Assembly: GCA_027257055.1 (NCBI GenBank)
Contig: JAPVLO010000275.1
Location: 2,914,001 to 2,978,000 of the forward strand
From: Cephalopachus bancanus
Taxonomy: Eukaryota; Chordata; Mammalia; Primates; Tarsiidae
Reading direction: 5' to 3'
Length of the DNA: 64,000 nucleotides
Part shown: piece after piece, positions 24,643 to 36,700 of the stretch
Numbering within the stretch: position 1 is the stretch's first letter
Layout of the letters: each line of letters begins with the position of its first letter
Notes under the pieces: generated by a model
The model's database searches: none
What the model was told of the DNA's origin: nothing
Seen by the model: only the letters and a program-made list of their open reading frames with translations
Made by a program: the position numbers and the translations under genes

Positions 24643-26910
24643 ACATGCCTACCTTATTTTGTTGTTTTTTGCTTCAAGCAAATCTATCAGTACCATTTTT
24701 CCAACAGCATGTGCTCACTTGGTGTCTCTGTCACATTTTGGTAATTTTTGCAATATTTCAAACCTTTTCATTATTATTGTCTATGATGATCTGTAGCTTG
24801 TAATCTTTGATGTTACTATCTTAGTTGTTTGGGGACACCACGAGCCACACTCATATAAGACAACAAACTTAATACCTGACTGTTGTGTGTGTACTGACTT
24901 CTCCGCCAATTGACAATTTCCCCATCTCTCTTTCTCTCTTTCCTCACATCTCCCTATTTCCTGATATACAACGATATTGAAATTAGGCCAGTACATAACC
25001 CTATAATGGCTTCTCATTATTCAGATGAGAGGAAGAGTCACACATGTTTCACTTTAAATAAAAAACTAGATATGATTAAGCTTAGTAATAAAGCCAAGAT
25101 GAAAGCTAGGCCTCATGCACCAAATAGTCAACCAAACTATTAATACAAAAGAAAAGTTATTGAAGAAAACTGTAAGTGCCACTACAGTGAACACCTGAAT
25201 GATAAGAAAGCAAAACAGAGTGATTGTTGATACAAAGTTTTAGTGGTCTGGATAGAAGATCAAAACAGCCTTAACATTCCCTTAAGCCAAAGCCCAATCT
25301 AGACCAAGGCCCTAACTCTCTCCAACTCTATGAAGGCCAAGAGAGATGTGGAAACTTCAGAAGAAAAGTTTGAATCTAGCAAAGGTTGTTCATGATGTTT
25401 TAAAAAAAAATTCATCTTCACCACATAAAAGTGTAAGGTGAAGCAGCAAGTACTAATGTAAAACCTGCAGCAAGTTAACCAAACGATTTAGCTGAAATAA
25501 TTGATGAAGGTGGTTACATTCAAAACCAGATTTTCAGTGTAAACGAAACAGTCTTATTTTGAAAGATGATGTCATTTAAGACTTTCATAGCTAGAGAGCA
25601 GAAGTCAGTGCCTGGCTTCAAAGTGTCGGAGGACAGACTTACTCTTTTCTTAGGGGCTAATGCAGCTAATGACTTTATGTTGAAGCCAGTGCTTAATTAC
25701 CATTCCAAAATTCCCAGGGCCCTTAAGAATTATGTTGGATTTACTCTGCCTGTGCTCTAGAAGTGGAACAACAAAGGCGGCATGACAGTGAATTTGTTTA
25801 CAGCATGATTTACTGAATATCTTAAGCCCACTGTTGAGACCTATTGCTCAAATAAAAAAAGATTCCTTTCAAAATATTATTGCTTATTAACAATGCACCT
25901 TGTCAATCAAAAATTGTGATAGAAATGTACAAGGAGGTTAATGTTGTTTCAATGCCTGCTAACACAACATTCATTCTGCAATCCATGCATTGAAGAGCAA
26001 TTTTTACTTTCAAGACTTATTATTTAAAAAATAAATTTGTAAGCCTATGGTTGCCATGGATAGTTATTCCTCTGATGGATTTAGACAAAGCATATTTAAA
26101 CTCTTCTGAAAAAGTTTTACCCTTCTAGATTCCATTAAGAAAATTAGCAATTCATGGAAGAAGGTGAAAAGATCAACATTAACAGGAATCTGGAAGAGAT
26201 TGATTCTAAGCATCCTGGATGACTTTGAGTAGTCCAAGACTTCAGTGGAGAAATTTACTGCAGATACGGTAGAGAGAAAACTAGAATTGGAAGTGCAGGT
26301 TGGAAATTCGACTGAATTGCTGTGATTTTAAATAAAACTTAAATGAATGAGGAGTTGCTTCTTATGGATGAGCAAAGAAAGTGATTTCATAAGATGGAAT
26401 CTACTCCTGGTGAAGATGCTGTGAATTGTTAAAATGACAAGAAAGAATTCAGAATATTACATAAACTTAATTAATATAGAAGTGGTGGGGTGTGAGAGGA
26501 TTCAGCATAATTTTGAAAGCAAAACTGACACTAGTAAGATGCTACTAAACATCATTGCATGCTACAAATAAATATTTTGTGAAAGGAAAAGTTAACTGAT
26601 GCAGCAAACATCATGGTGTCTTATTATATGGCATTGCCACATACAGCCTGACCTTCAGCAGCTACCAACCTGATCAGTCAGCAGCCATCAAACAGGATGC
26701 AAGATGCCTCATTAACAAAAAGGATGTGACTCAATGAAGTTTTAGATGATCATTAGCATTTTTAGTAACAAATTATTTTAATTAAGGTATATACATTTTT
26801 AGACAATAGCACACTTAGTAGACTACAATATAGTGTAATCATAAATTTTACAACCCCACTGGGAAACCAAAAAATTTGTATTTCACTGATTTCTCCAAGG
26901 TATGCTTGTA
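24643..26910 (+). mobile_element. Tigger1 DNA transposon, near full length
   Basis: The sequence follows the Tigger1 consensus (pogo/Tc1-mariner superfamily) from the 5' terminal repeat (acatgcctaccttattttg) to the 3' terminal repeat (caaggtatgcttgta), about 2.27 kb compared with roughly 2.4 kb for the family. A small deletion removes part of the sequence just inside the left end. L1M resumes immediately at 'cagaaaccctaaagac', and a TA dinucleotide borders each end, as expected for a TA target. Cut-and-paste element, extinct in primates. Confidence 0.93.
25007..26745 (+). pseudogene. Tigger1 transposase, dead
   Basis: Transposases of this family have an N-terminal CENP-B-like helix-turn-helix and a DDE domain. 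The start ATG (25007) is followed by MASHYSDERKSHT..., and the open frame ends after 45 codons at 25142. Later domain pieces remain readable: 25566-25760 (RALKNY... after [13 protein letters not shown] residues), and 'gatgagcaaagaaagtgatttcat' near 26370. Two catalytic aspartates read as Asn: codon 25542-25544 in the NVDET-equivalent box, and codon 25889-25891 in the DNAPGH-equivalent box, which reads N-N-A-P-C-Q. The pseudogene ends near the 'gttttagatgatcattagc' block. Confidence 0.9.
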
Positions 26911-28784
26911 CAGAAACCCTAAAGACGACACCCAAAAATCTGTTAGAACTAATAAACAAATTCAATAATGGTGTAATATACAAAATCAGCATACAAATAT
27001 CAGTTGTGCTCCTTAACACTAAGAATGAACTACCTAAAAAAGAAAGTAAGAAATAATTCCTTGTTCAACAGCAACAAAAATAATAAAATACTTAGAAATA
27101 AATTTTACCAAGGAGCTAAAAGTATATACATTGAAAACTGCAAACCATTGATGAAAGAAAAAGAATAAGACCAAAATAAATGTAAAGACATCCTGTGTTC
27201 ATGGATTGCAAAAATTATTATTGTGAAAATGTCCATATAACCAAAAATGAACCAGATTCAATAAAATCTCTACCAAAATTCCAATGGCATTTTTTTGGGA
27301 AATAAATAGCACATTCCCCAAAATTTGTATAGACCAGCAAAGGATCTTAAATGTTAAAAGGAATCTTGAGTTAGAAGAACAAAGATGGAGGCATCACACA
27401 TTCAAATTTCAAATTTATTGTGAAGTTATAGTAAACAAAAAAAGTATGGTACTGGCATAAAAACAGATATAGACCAATATTACAGAACAAGAAGCCCAGA
27501 AATAAAGCAAACAGGCAATATTCAATAAACTAATATACCTATACAGTAAACTCACCAACAAAGTCATCAAGAAAACACAACAGGGAAAGAAAATCTCTTC
27601 AATAAATGATGTTGGGAAAACCAGATTTCCATATGCAAAAAAACAAAATTGGAACTTATACACAAAAATAAACTCAAAATGAGTTAAAGACTTAAATCTA
27701 AGCCTTGAAACCATAAAACTCTTAAATGAAAACATAAAGGGTAGCTCCTTGTCATTGGTCTTGGCAATCTTTAGATATGACTCCAAAAGTACAAGCAACA
27801 AAAACCAAAATAAGCAAGTAGTACTACATCAAACAAAAATGTTTCTGCACTATAAGGAAACAATCAGCAACTTATGTAAAAATAAAAAATATAGCAAAAA
27901 ACAAAAACAAACAAACAAGCAAAAAACTCAAATAACTCAATTTAAAAATGTCAAAGAACCTAAATAGGCATTTATCTAAAGAAGGAATACAAATAGCAAA
28001 TAGACCTTCATACAGTAAGTATATGAAAAGGATCTCGACATCACTAGTCATCAGGGAAATGCAAATCACCTCACACTTGTTAGGATGGCTGTTATCAAAA
28101 ACTCAAAAGATATCATCTCACACCTGTTAAGATGGCTATTATCAAGTGTGATTAAGAATGTGGAGAAAAGGGAATTTTATACATTGTTGACGGGCATGTA
28201 AACTGGCAGAACTATTATGGAAATTACTATGGGGGTTCTTCAAAAGTTAAAAAGAAAACTACCATATAACCTTAGAGTTCCACTTCTGGGTACATATTCA
28301 AAGTAAATAAAATTATTACTTCAAAGCAATATTGGTGTTCCTGTGTTCATTGCAGTATTATTCACAATAGACAAGATATAGAAACTACTTAAATGTCTGT
28401 CAACTGATGAATAATAGAGAAAATGTGGTATGTATATTTTTATTTTATACACATTTAATAGGATATTATTCAGCCATTAGAATATATGGAAATCCTGCCA
28501 TTTGCTACAACACTGATGATTCTGAAGGACATAATGCAAGTGACAAGCCAGACATTGAAAGACAAACACTGCATGATCTCACTTACATGTGGAAACAAAA
28601 AAAGTCAAACTTACAAAAACAGAGAGGAATGGTAGCCAGGGGCTGATGGGGTTGCAAGAAATGAGAACATGTTGGTTAAAGGATTCCATTATGAGATCTG
28701 TAAGTTCTGGAGAACTAGTGTACAGCATGGAGACAACAGTAATGATAATAAATTGTACTTTTAAAATTTGCTTCCAGAGTGGAT

Positions 28785-29080
28785 TATTACTTTTTTTTGG
28801 AGTTGAAGTCTTACTCTGTCGCCCAGGCTGGAGTTCAGTGGCACGCTCACGGCCACCCCAGTGTCAACCTGCTGAGCTCCGGTGATCCTCCGCCTCAACC
28901 TTCCAAGTAGCTGCAACTACAGGCGTGTACTACCACGCCTGGCTAATTTTTTATTTGTTTATTGTAGAGACGAAGTCTCCCCATGTTTCCCAGGCTGGTC
29001 TCGAACTCGCAAGCTCAGGCAATCCTCTTGCCTTGGCCTCCCAAAGTGCTGGAATTACAGGCTTTAGCCACCATCCCAGT
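28785..29080 (-). mobile_element. Alu SINE, older member of the derived group
   Basis: Antisense dimeric Alu with a perfect 11-bp duplication, ccagagtggat, at 28774-28784 and 29081-29091. It has the ctgctgagctccggtgatcc block of the derived group. It shares 'ggccaccccagtgtcaac' with the Alu at 51557, which sets these two apart from the other four. It splits the 3' UTR of the old L1M. Confidence 0.94.
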
Positions 29081-29262
29081 CCAGAGTGGATCTTAAATAT
29101 TCTCACCATACACACAAAAGTGTGTAACTATGTGAAGTGATGGATGTGTTAATTAGCTTGATTGTAGCAATTATTTAACAATGTACAAGTATGTCCAAAT
29201 ATTACTAACTGCACCTTAAATATACACAGTGTTTGTTTGTCAAATATCCTCAGTAAAACTGC

Positions 29263-29513
29263 ACAAATGAAAGAGAAGCCTAAAAGGACCTTATGAGCCA
29301 ATATTGTCTTTTTTTACTGTCTCTGGATTTGTTTTTATCTGGAGTCAGTTATACTGTCAAGATTCTTAGGATCTGAGCCACTTGGGCCTCTTGGTCAAAA
29401 ACAAAAATCCTGATTGAAACACCTCATTATGTCTCATCAGAGTTAGTTTCTTTAGCAATAAAAGCCATGTGCATGTGTTCAAGCATCCGTGTACATTCAT
29501 GCATGCACACGTG

Positions 29514-29515
<2 letters not shown>
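29263..29515. other. No recognisable feature
   Basis: Short unique-looking stretch between the end of the old L1M and the CA repeat. Confidence 0.4.

Positions 29516-29562
<47 letters not shown>
29516..29562 (+). repeat. (CA)n microsatellite
   Basis: About 23 uninterrupted CA units, preceded by imperfect gcatgcacacgtgcacg. Likely polymorphic. Confidence 0.95.
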
Positions 29563-29565
<3 letters not shown>

Positions 29566-29747
29566 TAACAATGGAGTAGTCAGAAAAATTAATTTGGCCA
29601 AAGTAATTTTGATATTTAATTTATAACTCTTCTTCAGCTTTCCTGTAAAACTCCAATTTTATAAAGTAAGAATGAGTGTTCTGACCCCCCAAACAAATTA
29701 AACTTTATTTAAAAATACGTTTTAAACCACAATTCATTACATAATTT

Positions 29748-29905
29748 GTATGTGCCAAGAATTATGCTAAGTGCTTTTCATTTTTCACCCTACCACTAAT
29801 TGTTTGAATTCTGATGACAGCAAAACAAATCAGAACAGGAAAATTAGGTAAATTGCCCAAGACCATCCAACTAGAAAATGTCAGATGTCAACATATACTC
29901 CACAA
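29748..29905 (-). mobile_element. MIR SINE fragment, antisense
   Basis: Plus-strand blocks gtgccaagaattatgctaagtgctttt, tgacagcaaaacaaatcag and taaattgcccaagaccatccaactagaaaatg follow the reverse complement of the tRNA-derived MIR SINE in order and spacing. It is strongly diverged, as expected for this ancient mammalian family. Confidence 0.65.
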
Positions 29906-31263
29906 TATTGATACTAAAAATCAACATAATCAGTTAGTATAGTTTTTCATACCTTACTCACTACTTGTCAAATCTTGCCAAAGTTGATTTTGCTTTTCCC
30001 AATATGGAAAAAACAACTTAGTTTACTCTGTTTTATTCATATTCATTAATATATATGCATTTACATAAAATAATCATATTTTGACCTTTTGATGTAATGA
30101 GATCTTTCTACTCTATGCTATGATATGCTACTCTACCATATTTCAATGTGCCTTAGCATTTAATTCCAAGAAAGTAAAGCAATTGCAAAGATATATAGAA
30201 TTCCATATGGACAAAAGTAGCTACAAATTTCTCAAAAGGAAAAAGATGTTTTTATGTTTATTAATGAATCCCTGTTGTATAGTCTAATCTAGAAAGGTTG
30301 AATGCTTTAGATAAGCATAATTTATATTTGCCATCTCAAGAAAGGTCATGTTCCTGCTTGATGTCGCAACCACTAATTTGGATATTTATTTTGCTTGTTG
30401 ATGGTTTCAGATTATCCTTATTATATATGCAAATGTTTCCATCATAATAGACTACAGTGCTGCTAGGACTTCTCCTTTGGGTTAGAGGAAGACAGTAAAT
30501 GTATAATCCCTTATGATTTCTCAACCACAGCTGACAAGGCCTTACTCAAAGAATGACAGTTTACCAGAGGAGAGAAATATCCCATTTGTCTTTATGATTC
30601 CCATCTGCAATAACTAGGCTTCACAAGAGCAGATGGCAATACTTTACAAGATGAGTATATGACAAAGACCTTGCTCCTCAGAAACTTCATTTAAGCATAG
30701 CCATATTTCTTTGTAGCAAAGAAACACAGTCAAACTTGTACAAATTCCTATAAGAGGTAGTTTGGGATTTAAAAAATCTCAGAATTTCATAACATTTTAT
30801 TCTTTCATTTATTTGTACATACATAGTTAACACTGAGTAAGGCATCAGTGGTGTAAAGACGAGAAGCCACTAAATTATGAGAAAGCTGCACATAGAGAAA
30901 AAAATGACATCATAAAGTGACCAGTGATCCCACAAAGGCCACCACACGATGTCATGAGTTCACCTGTAGCAGCAAGATTGAAATCATCTCAAGGATCCAA
31001 AGAGAGGGAACTGAGGTGGCCACAAGTCTTCAAAGAGTTTGCCCCATCATAGAGTAGGAGGACATTCCAGAAAAAGGATAAACTCTCCTGACATAACTTC
31101 TAAGAATAGAAGTCATGAAATGAAATGGCAAGAGAGGTGGCAAGAGATCTTGGGCAGCTCGGAAAAACATCCTGGTGAAAAGTCATGTCAACCTGAATCA
31201 TCAAGTTGCAATGGATGATAGAAACAACTCATACTCTTGTGCCAGTTTTATTTCATCAAAATT
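29906..31263. other. No recognisable feature
   Basis: No named repeat, RNA gene or credible coding sequence is visible between the MIR fragment and the probable L1 5' end. Confidence 0.4.
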
Positions 31264-32723
31264 TCCTAACGAGGTCAGCAGAGCTTAAGTTGGCAACTGG
31301 ACAGGTCGGACTGTGAGAGTATCTGCAAAAGCAAGTGTCCATAAAGACTCTCTGTGTGAATAGACGTGCTGGTGGGAGAGTGAAAGTCCATCTGAGGGGA
31401 AACTTGGGTTCATGCACCTGGGCTCCCCCTCTGAGGGTGACTGCAAGCCCCCATCACCCTGAGATTGAAGCGTGGGCAAGCAAGATCGTCTGCTGCAGGA
31501 CGACTCTCCTCAGAAGAGCCTGCCGAATCCTGCTGATTCTCATCACCTGACGCCTGGCCTATACTATCATCTGTTACAGCAGATCATTTGGAATCCCTGA
31601 TCTGATCAGTGGAGAGAGAGGATTGGAGAGAGCCAGAGAGGAGCCCCATGACCAATAAGGAGATACCCACCGCAACCATTTTCTCTGTCCCAGGACGAGG
31701 CAGAAACCTGCATTGCCCCACCCAGCTCTGCCCAGCCTCCAACTTGGGACCTAAGGTAAACTCATCAAACTGGGAGAGAGAGAAGCCCCTCCTCCGTGTT
31801 GGATCAGACACAGGCAGATCAGATCTGAGTGGCAGACTTGACAGGCGGCAAGCTGGGTGAGTCCAGATCTGATCCACCCTCCTTTCAAAGTAGACCTGGG
31901 ACTTTTGACCCAAGCTGTAAACAACCCCATCTGCCTGTGCTGAGAGCAGAGGGGAGGGGCTAGAGATCAGAGCTGAAAGGATGCTGGACTTGCAGGAATG
32001 GTCTCAGAGCAAGTTTGGAACCTTGTTTTTATTTTATTTTTATTTTTTGTCTATTTGTTTTGCTCATTTTTGTTTGTTTTAGTTTTAGGTTTTTTTCTCT
32101 TTCTTTCTGTTTTTGATAATGTTTTCATATTGCTTTTTTCTGTTATTTTACTGATTTCTTTTCTATTCTTTAGACTTCCTGTTTGTTTATGGAAAGAGTA
32201 CATTAATAGGCAGATTTCTGTTGGACTGTGTGTATGATTATCTGTATGTTTTAGCTTTTTTTACTCTTTCTGTCTTTGTATCTCTTTTCATTTGTTAGTT
32301 GGTACATCTGTCTGTTTTCCTTCTTACTCTTCTCTCTCTCTCCACCTTCCTCTTGCCCCCTTCCTTCCCTTTTCCATTATTTTTCTTTTTCTTAATGCAT
32401 TTTGCTTCCTGGGAGCAAACCTATACTGTCACTGCATGGACAGACTGTAGGGCAGTGGGAAGTGAGTTCCAGGGTGCCCATACACCTGTCAGTGCATACT
32501 GGGATCTGCAGGTAGATTTAAAATCACAGCTCCCCCCCTCAATTAAATCTCAAAACTGCAAAAGGTACAGCCACCAACCCACAGTCCAACTTCAGATTGA
32601 ACAAAGTCAGAAGATCCACATAAGGAATAGGAGACTGAGCAAATAGAAGTAAAAGCAACGCCACCATTCCTGAATTAAAGAAGAGGGGAAAAAAGATGGG
32701 GGGTGGGAGGAAAATTTACACAA

Positions 32724-33640
32724 ATGAAGAATATGGGTCTCTCAAAGACCCCTGGGAGGTCAGACAAGAAGAAAACAGACTTCAGAATGCAAACAATGAA
32801 CAGCCCCCAGAATGACTGGTCTTAAACTACGAACTCAGATATCAAGACATTAATAGAGAGAATAAAAAGAATTGGGAAGAGACAAGAGGAAAATAGGAAG
32901 GAGTTGATAACTGAGATAACAGCAATAAAGAATACTGTGAATGAAATAAATAACAAACTGATAAACATGGAAAGCAGAATTAACCAAGCAGAAGAAAGAA
33001 TCTCAGAGCTTGAGGACCAAAATATAGAACTAACCAAAACTGTCAAAAATATAGGAAACAAGCTTAAAAAGACAGAATAGAACCTTCAAGAGATGAGTGA
33101 TTATTTCAAGAGACTGAATCTAAGAGTAATTGGATTTCCTGAGGCAGAAAGAGAGACAGAGACCACCCTAGGACAAATATTCCATGAAATTATTTAAGAA
33201 AACTTCCTTCATCTCATCAGTGATGCAACCATTCAAACACAAGAGATTCAGAGAACTCCTGCAAGACAACAAATGAAAAAACCAACTCCTAGACACATAG
33301 CAATTTGCCTAAACAAAGTAGGCATAAAAGAAAACATCCTAAAGGCAGCAAGAGAAAAAGGTCAGACTACCTACCAGGGAAGATCAATTAGAATAGCAGG
33401 AGATTTATAGACAGAAACAATTCAGGCTAGGAAAGTTTAGAGCCCAATCTTCAAATTTCTCAAAGATAAACAATTTCAACCAAAAATAACCTACTCATCT
33501 AAACTATGCTTCATCAGTGAGGGAGAATTAAAATCTTTCCCAGATGTTCAATCCCTAAGAGCTTATGCTGCCTCTAGACCTGCTATAGAAGAAACACTTA
33601 AGAAAGTATTAAACACAGAAGAAAGGAAAAAAGAATGACA
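32724..33640 (+). pseudogene. L1 ORF1, dead
   Basis: The ATG at 32724 opens M-K-N-M-G-L-S-K-T-P-G, matching the ORF1 start of the L1 at 51919. A stop (taa, 32823-32825) follows 33 codons, where that copy has Gln. Beyond the stop the coiled-coil region (to about 33060), an RRM region (33230-33400, 'catagcaatttgcctaaacaaag') and the C-terminal domain (33440-33640, 'accaaaaataacctactcatc') remain readable in broken frames. ORF1p would be the trimeric RNA chaperone of the L1 particle. Confidence 0.87.
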
Positions 33641-33750
33641 ACATTCTTTATAAGAATACAGGAAAAAGATTGAAAACACACATGAAACAACCCAAAAATC
33701 AAAAGAAAGACAACAAAAAACAGGAACAGCAACAACTCTATAAGAACCTC

Positions 33751-36700
33751 ATGACAGGGATAAACTCTCACATTTCAATAATTAGCTTGAATGTGAATGG
33801 ACTAAATGCACAACTGAAAAGACATAGAGTGGCAAAATGTATAAAATATAATGAGGCAATAATATATTGTCTCCAAGTGACTCATCTCACCAGAAAGGAC
33901 ACTCACAGACTCAAAGTAAGAGGATGGGAAACAAAATTTGAGGCGAACAGAACACACAAAAAAGCAGGAGTTGTGGTCTTAATATCAGAAAAATATATTT
34001 TAGCTATCAAAAATTTAAAAAGATACAGAAGGTCACTATATAATGATAAAAGGTTGAATCCATCAACAAGAAATATCCATCCTAAACATATATGCACCCA
34101 ACATAGAGCACCAACTTTCATAAAGCAAATTCTAGGCAAACTTTAAAAAGATATTGACTCTAACACAATCATGGCTGGGGAGTTTAATACCCCACTTACA
34201 ACCCTAGACAGATGTCAAGACAAAAAATCATCAAGGAGATCCGGAACCTCAATGTGACTTTTGGCAAATGGACTTAATTGATACCTACAGAACATTCCAC
34301 CCAATGACCACAGAGTATACATTCTACCCATCACTACATAAAATGTACTCTAAGATTGACCACATTCTTGGCCATAAATCAATCATAAACAAATTTCATA
34401 AGATTGAAATTTTGCCATGTACCTTCTCAGACCATAGTGGAATAAAAATAAATATCAACACCAGCAAAGTTCCCCCCAAATGCACAAAGACATGGACATT
34501 AAACAGCATGATGCTAAGCAACTCCTAGGTCAACATGGAAACCAAAACAGATTAAAAGATATCTGGAAACAAATGAAAATAAAGAAACATTTTACCAAAA
34601 CCTTTTCGATGCCATGAAAGCAGTAGTAAGAGGGTGTATTCATATCTCTACAAACACATATGAAGAAAATGGAAAGATCACAAGTTAAAAGACTAAAAAG
34701 TCACCTAAGAAAGCTGGAAAAGTAAGACCACCAACCACAACTTCAGCAGAAGAATCCAGATCACCAAAATAAAAGCCCAAATCTGGGACACAGAAGACAA
34801 AACGATAATACAAAAAATCAAAGAAACAAAAAGCTGGCTCTTTGAAAGAATAAACAAGATCGATGGTCCCTTAGATACACTGACCAAACAAAAAAAAAAA
34901 AGAAAGAGAGAGAGAAAAAGCCCAAATAAACTCAATTAGAAACACAAAAGATGAAGTCACAACTGACCCTGAAGAATACAAAAGATTATCAGAGACTATT
35001 ATGTACACTTATATGGAAACAAACTTGAAAACCTAAAGGAAGTGGAGGACTTTATAACATCACACGACCTCCCCAGGTTGAAACAAGAAAAAATCGAGAC
35101 CCTAAATAGACAAATAACAATCAAGAAAATTTACTGTGTCATAAGAAAACTACTTTTAAAAAAAGTCCTGGACTAGATGCTTTCCAGCAGAATTCTACAA
35201 AACATACAAGGAGGAATTGATACCAATCCTATTGAAAGTATTCCAGATGATTGAGAAATATGGAACTCTCTCCAAATCATTATATGAAGCTAACATCACA
35301 CTGATACCCAAGCCAGGTAAAGACCCAACAAAGAAAGAGAACTACAGGCCAATATCCTTGATGCACATAGATGCTAAAATTCTCAACAAGATCCTAGCAA
35401 ACCGGATTCAATAACACATCTGAAAAATCATCCACGATGACCAAGTAGACTTCATCCCTGCAAGGCTGAGTCAACATTCATAAGACCATTAACATAATTA
35501 AATACATCAAGAGATGTAAAAACAAATTCCACATGATTATATCATTAGACGCAGAAAAAACTTTTGATAAAATCCAGCACCACTTCTTGGTAAATACCCT
35601 TGAACATCTAGGCATAGATGGAACATACCTCAAAATAGTAAGAGCCATCTACAAGAAACCCACAGTCAGCATACTGCTAAGCAGACAGAAATTGGAACCA
35701 TCTCCCCTGAAAACTGGAACAAGACAAGGATGCCCACTCTCACCCCTCCTGTTCAACATAGTTTTGGAAGTTCTAGCTAGAGCAATCAGAGAAAAGAAGG
35801 TGATCAGGTGTATCCAAATAGGAAAAGAGGAAATCAAGTTATCCCTCTTTGCAGATGACATGATTCTATATCTCGAAACCCCCCCAAAAAAATTCTGTCA
35901 AAAACCTCCTTGCACTGATAAAGGACTTTGGCAAAGTCTCAGGGTATAAAATAAATGTGCAAAAGACAATCGCATTTCTTTACACCAATAATAAACAAAC
36001 AGAAACCGAAATAAAAAGCACAATTCCATTCACAATAGCCACCACTAAATGCAATACCTCAGCATCTTCCTAACCAGAGACATGAAAGACGTTTACAAAG
36101 AAAACTACAAAACACTGCACAAAGAAATCAAAGATGACACAAGTGGGAAAATACTCCATACTCATGGACTGGAAGAATCAACATTTTTAAGATGTCCATT
36201 CTACCTAAGGCAATCTATAGATTTAATGCAATATCCATCAAATTACCAGCAACATTCTTCTCAGACCTAGAAACAACAATACAAGATTTCATATGGAAAC
36301 ATACACAACCAAGAATAGCCAAAACAATCCTCGGCAAAAGAAAAAAAAAAAAGTAGGACATATCACACTCCCAGACTTTAAACTATACTATAAGGCTGCA
36401 ATAATCAAAACAGCCTGGTACTGGCACAAGAACAGTCATATAGACCAATGGAATAGAATTGAGATTCCAGAAGTAAAACCGTGATTTCTCAACCAACTCA
36501 TCTTTGACAAAGCCTCCACTACCAACCACTGGGGAGAGGAGAATCTATTCAGTAAATGATGCTGGGAAAACTGGCTGACCACATGCAGAAGATTGAAACA
36601 GGACCCCTACCTATCCCCATACACAAAAATAAACTCTAAGTGGATCAGAGACCTAAATGTAAAACATCAAATTATAAGAACCTTAGAAAATGCAGGAGAC

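Larger units (their letters stand above)
22215..28660 (+). pseudogene. Old L1M ORF2 remnant (split)
   Basis: Begins near 'ttacctattgataattaccataaatg', the ORF2 N terminus. The RT region is recognisable before the Tigger1 insertion: 'gatgtggagaaagcatttgacaaaattcaaca' near 24361 and a catalytic box reading V-D-D near 24620. The C-terminal part after Tigger1 (26910-28660) includes 'ttgaaaactgcaaacc', 'tggcataaaaacagatatagacc' and 'atattattcagcc'. The MaLR LTR, Tigger1 and many small indels interrupt it. No open stretch is longer than about 130 codons, and the longest are antisense shadows. Confidence 0.8.
13385..29262 (+). mobile_element. Very old full-length-type L1M, split by five insertions
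   Basis: Pieces collinear with one ancient L1 lie at about 13385-14888, 15079-15411, 21725-23797, 24248-24642, 26910-28784 and 29091-29262. They read through 5' UTR (ggtgaaataggagctttcagtggccatccc), ORF1, inter-ORF spacer, ORF2 and 3' UTR (gtgaagtgatggatgtgttaattagcttg). Each break is filled by another element and homology resumes at the next base or within a few bases. Old divergence, many stops and frameshifts. The 5' limit is approximate. A local ~50-bp tandem duplication of the ctcacacctgttaggatggct block is seen at 28068-28145. Confidence 0.85.

Noticed and set aside
25007..26745. Domesticated transposase gene
   Set aside because: The first frame stops after 45 codons, several frameshifts follow and both readable catalytic Asp codons are lost.
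29516..29562. Cysteine/valine repeat protein in the CA repeat
   Set aside because: A translated dinucleotide repeat, with no coding support.
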